This document shows positions 62,189-63,019 of a stretch of 63,019 bases of DNA, piece by piece. The DNA comes from an uncultured Selenomonadales bacterium (lineage in GTDB: Bacteria; Bacillota; Negativicutes; Selenomonadales; Selenomonadaceae), in the NCBI GenBank assembly GCA_947165145.1, contig CAMUZG010000011.1:1-63019 (forward strand), written 5' to 3'. Position 1 is the first letter of the stretch; each line of letters starts with the position of its first letter. The position numbers and the translations under genes were made by a program. The notes beneath the pieces were generated by a model. It did no database searches, had not been told where the DNA came from, and saw only the letters and a list, made by a program, of their open reading frames with translations.

Positions 62189-62580
62189 AAAGCTCTCTCC
62201 TTTGCAAATTTTTTAGTTTTGGGTTTCAGCCACTCTGATAATTCGGCGGAAAAAATTTTTCCTGCGGCGAGACCCATTGAGACTTGAAAAAGTTCATCTT
62301 CGTCAGCGATTACATCAAAATCGTTGAGCAACAAATAAACCATCATCGAATGAATTACCGCACGTTTGTTGCCGTCAACGAAACCGTGATTTTCAGTCAA
62401 ACCATAGGCGAATTGCGCGGCTTTATCGAAAACGGTCGGATACAAGTCTTGTCCGCCGAAAGTTTGAAACGGCGCGTTGACTGCGGATTCAATTAAGCCC
62501 AAATCGCGAATGCCCGCGCTGGTTTCTTAAAGTTGCGGATGAAAATTCAACACGTCGTCAAGCAAAAATCTTATTAACAT
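62185..62580 (-). pseudogene. doc: Doc-family (Fic fold) toxin with in-frame stop
   Basis: Reading from ATG 62580 gives M-L-I-R-F-L-L-D-D-V-L-N-F-H-P-Q-L, then TAA at 62529-62527. The same frame continues E-T-S-A-G-I-R-D-L-G-L-I-E-S, exactly where Doc proteins read GxRDxGLLES. The Fic/Doc catalytic motif HGFVDGNKRAVIH follows. The total of 131 codons is the normal Doc length. A single AAA/GAA-to-TAA change explains the stop. A reinitiated 105-residue product from TTG 62502 would keep the catalytic loop but lose the N-terminal helix. Doc phosphorylates EF-Tu in the known case. Confidence 0.75.
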
Positions 62581-62726
62581 TTGTTCGCGAGCCTTCTGTA
62601 AAGATTTTTATTACGTTTGAGCAATTCGGCAGAAATTTTATCCATCGCCTTCTTGAGTTCGGGAGAATTCTTGCTAGTTAAATATTTTTTATCTTGTTCC
62701 GCGTGTTGCCGAGAATTTTTTTCCAT
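62574..62726 (-). CDS. Putative antitoxin partner of the Doc-like toxin
   Basis: 50 residues, highly charged and helical: E-K-N-S-R-Q-H-A-E-Q-D at the start, then PELKKAMDKISAELLKRNKNLYRRLANK. No DNA-binding motif recognised with confidence. Placement is the evidence: it lies directly upstream, its stop overlaps the doc ATG by seven bases, and the size fits the small neutralising peptides paired with Doc. ATG 62726 follows GGAGGCG; an upstream in-frame extension has no such site. Confidence 0.6.
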   Translation of the reverse strand: MEKNSRQHAEQDKKYLTSKNSPELKKAMDKISAELLKRNKNLYRRLANKC

Positions 62727-62850
62727 AACGAACGCCTCCGAAAAAATCTCTGTAAACTTCGCGCCAAAAGTTTTCAATCCTGCCGCCAACGAAAAATTTG
62801 ACATTGTAAAGCAAAAACGCCGCCTTTCGACGACGTTTGGATTTCCGTAA

Positions 62851-62935
62851 TGGTGGGCAGGGATGGATTCGAACCATCGTACCCGGAGGGAGCGGATTTA
62901 CAGTCCGCCGCGTTTAGCCACTTCGCTACCTACCC
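62851..62935 (-). tRNA. tRNA-Tyr (GTA)
   Basis: Minus strand: acceptor GGGTAGG pairs with CCTGCCC, discriminator A, encoded CCA. Anticodon loop CTGTAAA gives GTA. A long variable arm (CTCCCTCCGGGTAC region) as expected for tyrosine class II tRNA, and T-loop GGTTCGAATCC. Confidence 0.95.
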
Positions 62936-62936
62936 G

Positions 62937-63014
62937 TGGTGACCTTGGAGGGACTTGAACCCCCGACCCTTTGATTCGTAGTCAAATACTCTAATCCAGC
63001 TGAGCTACAAGGCC
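62937..63014 (-). tRNA. tRNA-Arg (ACG)
   Basis: Minus strand: acceptor GGCCTTG pairs with CAAGGTC (one G-U), encoded CCA. D-arm TAGCTCAGCTGGATTAGAG, anticodon stem TTTGA/TCAAA around CTACGAA giving ACG (inosine at position 34). T-loop GGTTCAAGTCC. One base separates it from tRNA-Tyr, so both come from one precursor. Confidence 0.95.
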
Positions 63015-63019
63015 ATATA

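Overview
The window reads as chromosomal DNA of an anaerobic, diderm Firmicute. A Negativicutes/Selenomonadales organism is my best guess, from gene content rather than any search. The Gram-negative envelope is shown by a TolC-type outer-membrane factor, an RND pump and a periplasmic NrfHA/cytochrome c system. The Firmicute side is shown by RNase J, strong GGAGG ribosome-binding sites with many TTG/GTG starts, and PduX/CobS/CbiT corrinoid genes. Strict anaerobic metabolism is shown by class III ribonucleotide reductase, 2-oxoacid:ferredoxin oxidoreductase, rubrerythrin, an anaerobic glycerol-3-phosphate dehydrogenase and a Tat-exported uptake [NiFe] hydrogenase.

Layout. 1-5.9 kb: anaerobic glycerol operon glpABCKF (glpA cut by the window edge). 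5.9-8.3 kb: corrinoid adenosyltransferase, a compact type I toxin-antitoxin locus, and lactate permease. 8.7-12.5 kb: hydrogenase small and large subunits plus cytochrome b. 12.6-17.1 kb: cbiT, a DUF262/HNH (GmrSD-like) protein and two tandem membrane acyltransferases. 17.3-22.6 kb: cysK, then ccmE-ccmF-nrfH-nrfA for nitrite ammonification. 22.8-25.9 kb: nrdD split by a group I intron carrying an HNH homing endonuclease. 26.2-29.6 kb: RNase J, and a divergent sirtuin-macrodomain pair. 29.6-30.7 kb: a graveyard holding a par/Fst-like toxin-antitoxin remnant and a TetR pseudogene split by an IS200/IS605-type remnant. 30.8-35.1 kb: aldolase, quinone reductase, cupin-ferritin fusion, flavin disulfide reductase and rubrerythrin.

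35.2-42.6 kb: oppABCDF behind an M15 D-Ala-D-Ala peptidase, with a divergent serine hydrolase. 42.8-48.7 kb: tatA, tolC, ADP-ribosylglycohydrolase and a MacA-like adaptor, then an ATP-grasp enzyme, a guanylate-kinase-like protein and small proteins on the other strand. 48.7-56.2 kb: RND pump and adaptor, gamma-carbonic anhydrase, cca and guaB. 56.5-58.7 kb: pduX and cobS. 59.5-62.7 kb: korDABC behind a Phd/Doc-like pair whose toxin has an in-frame stop. The window ends with tRNA-Tyr and tRNA-Arg.

How the genes fit together: the hydrogenase, GlpABC and NrfHA are all electron-transfer modules that could feed or drain the quinone pool, with nitrite as a terminal acceptor. KorDABC makes reduced ferredoxin and oxidised 2-oxoacids, and lactate permease supplies carbon. 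Corrinoid genes are scattered over three places.

The non-coding DNA is unusually rich. Ten intergenic tracts are built from GGAATTA/TAATTCC words, and several supply the stop codons of neighbouring genes. A repeat of about 110 bp occurs twice. A second repeat of about 72 bp has driven tandem duplication of gene ends at both pduX and korC. The strongest unusual signals are the type I toxin-antitoxin locus at 6.46-6.77 kb, the nrdD group I intron, the par-like remnant, and the repeat-driven tandem arrays.
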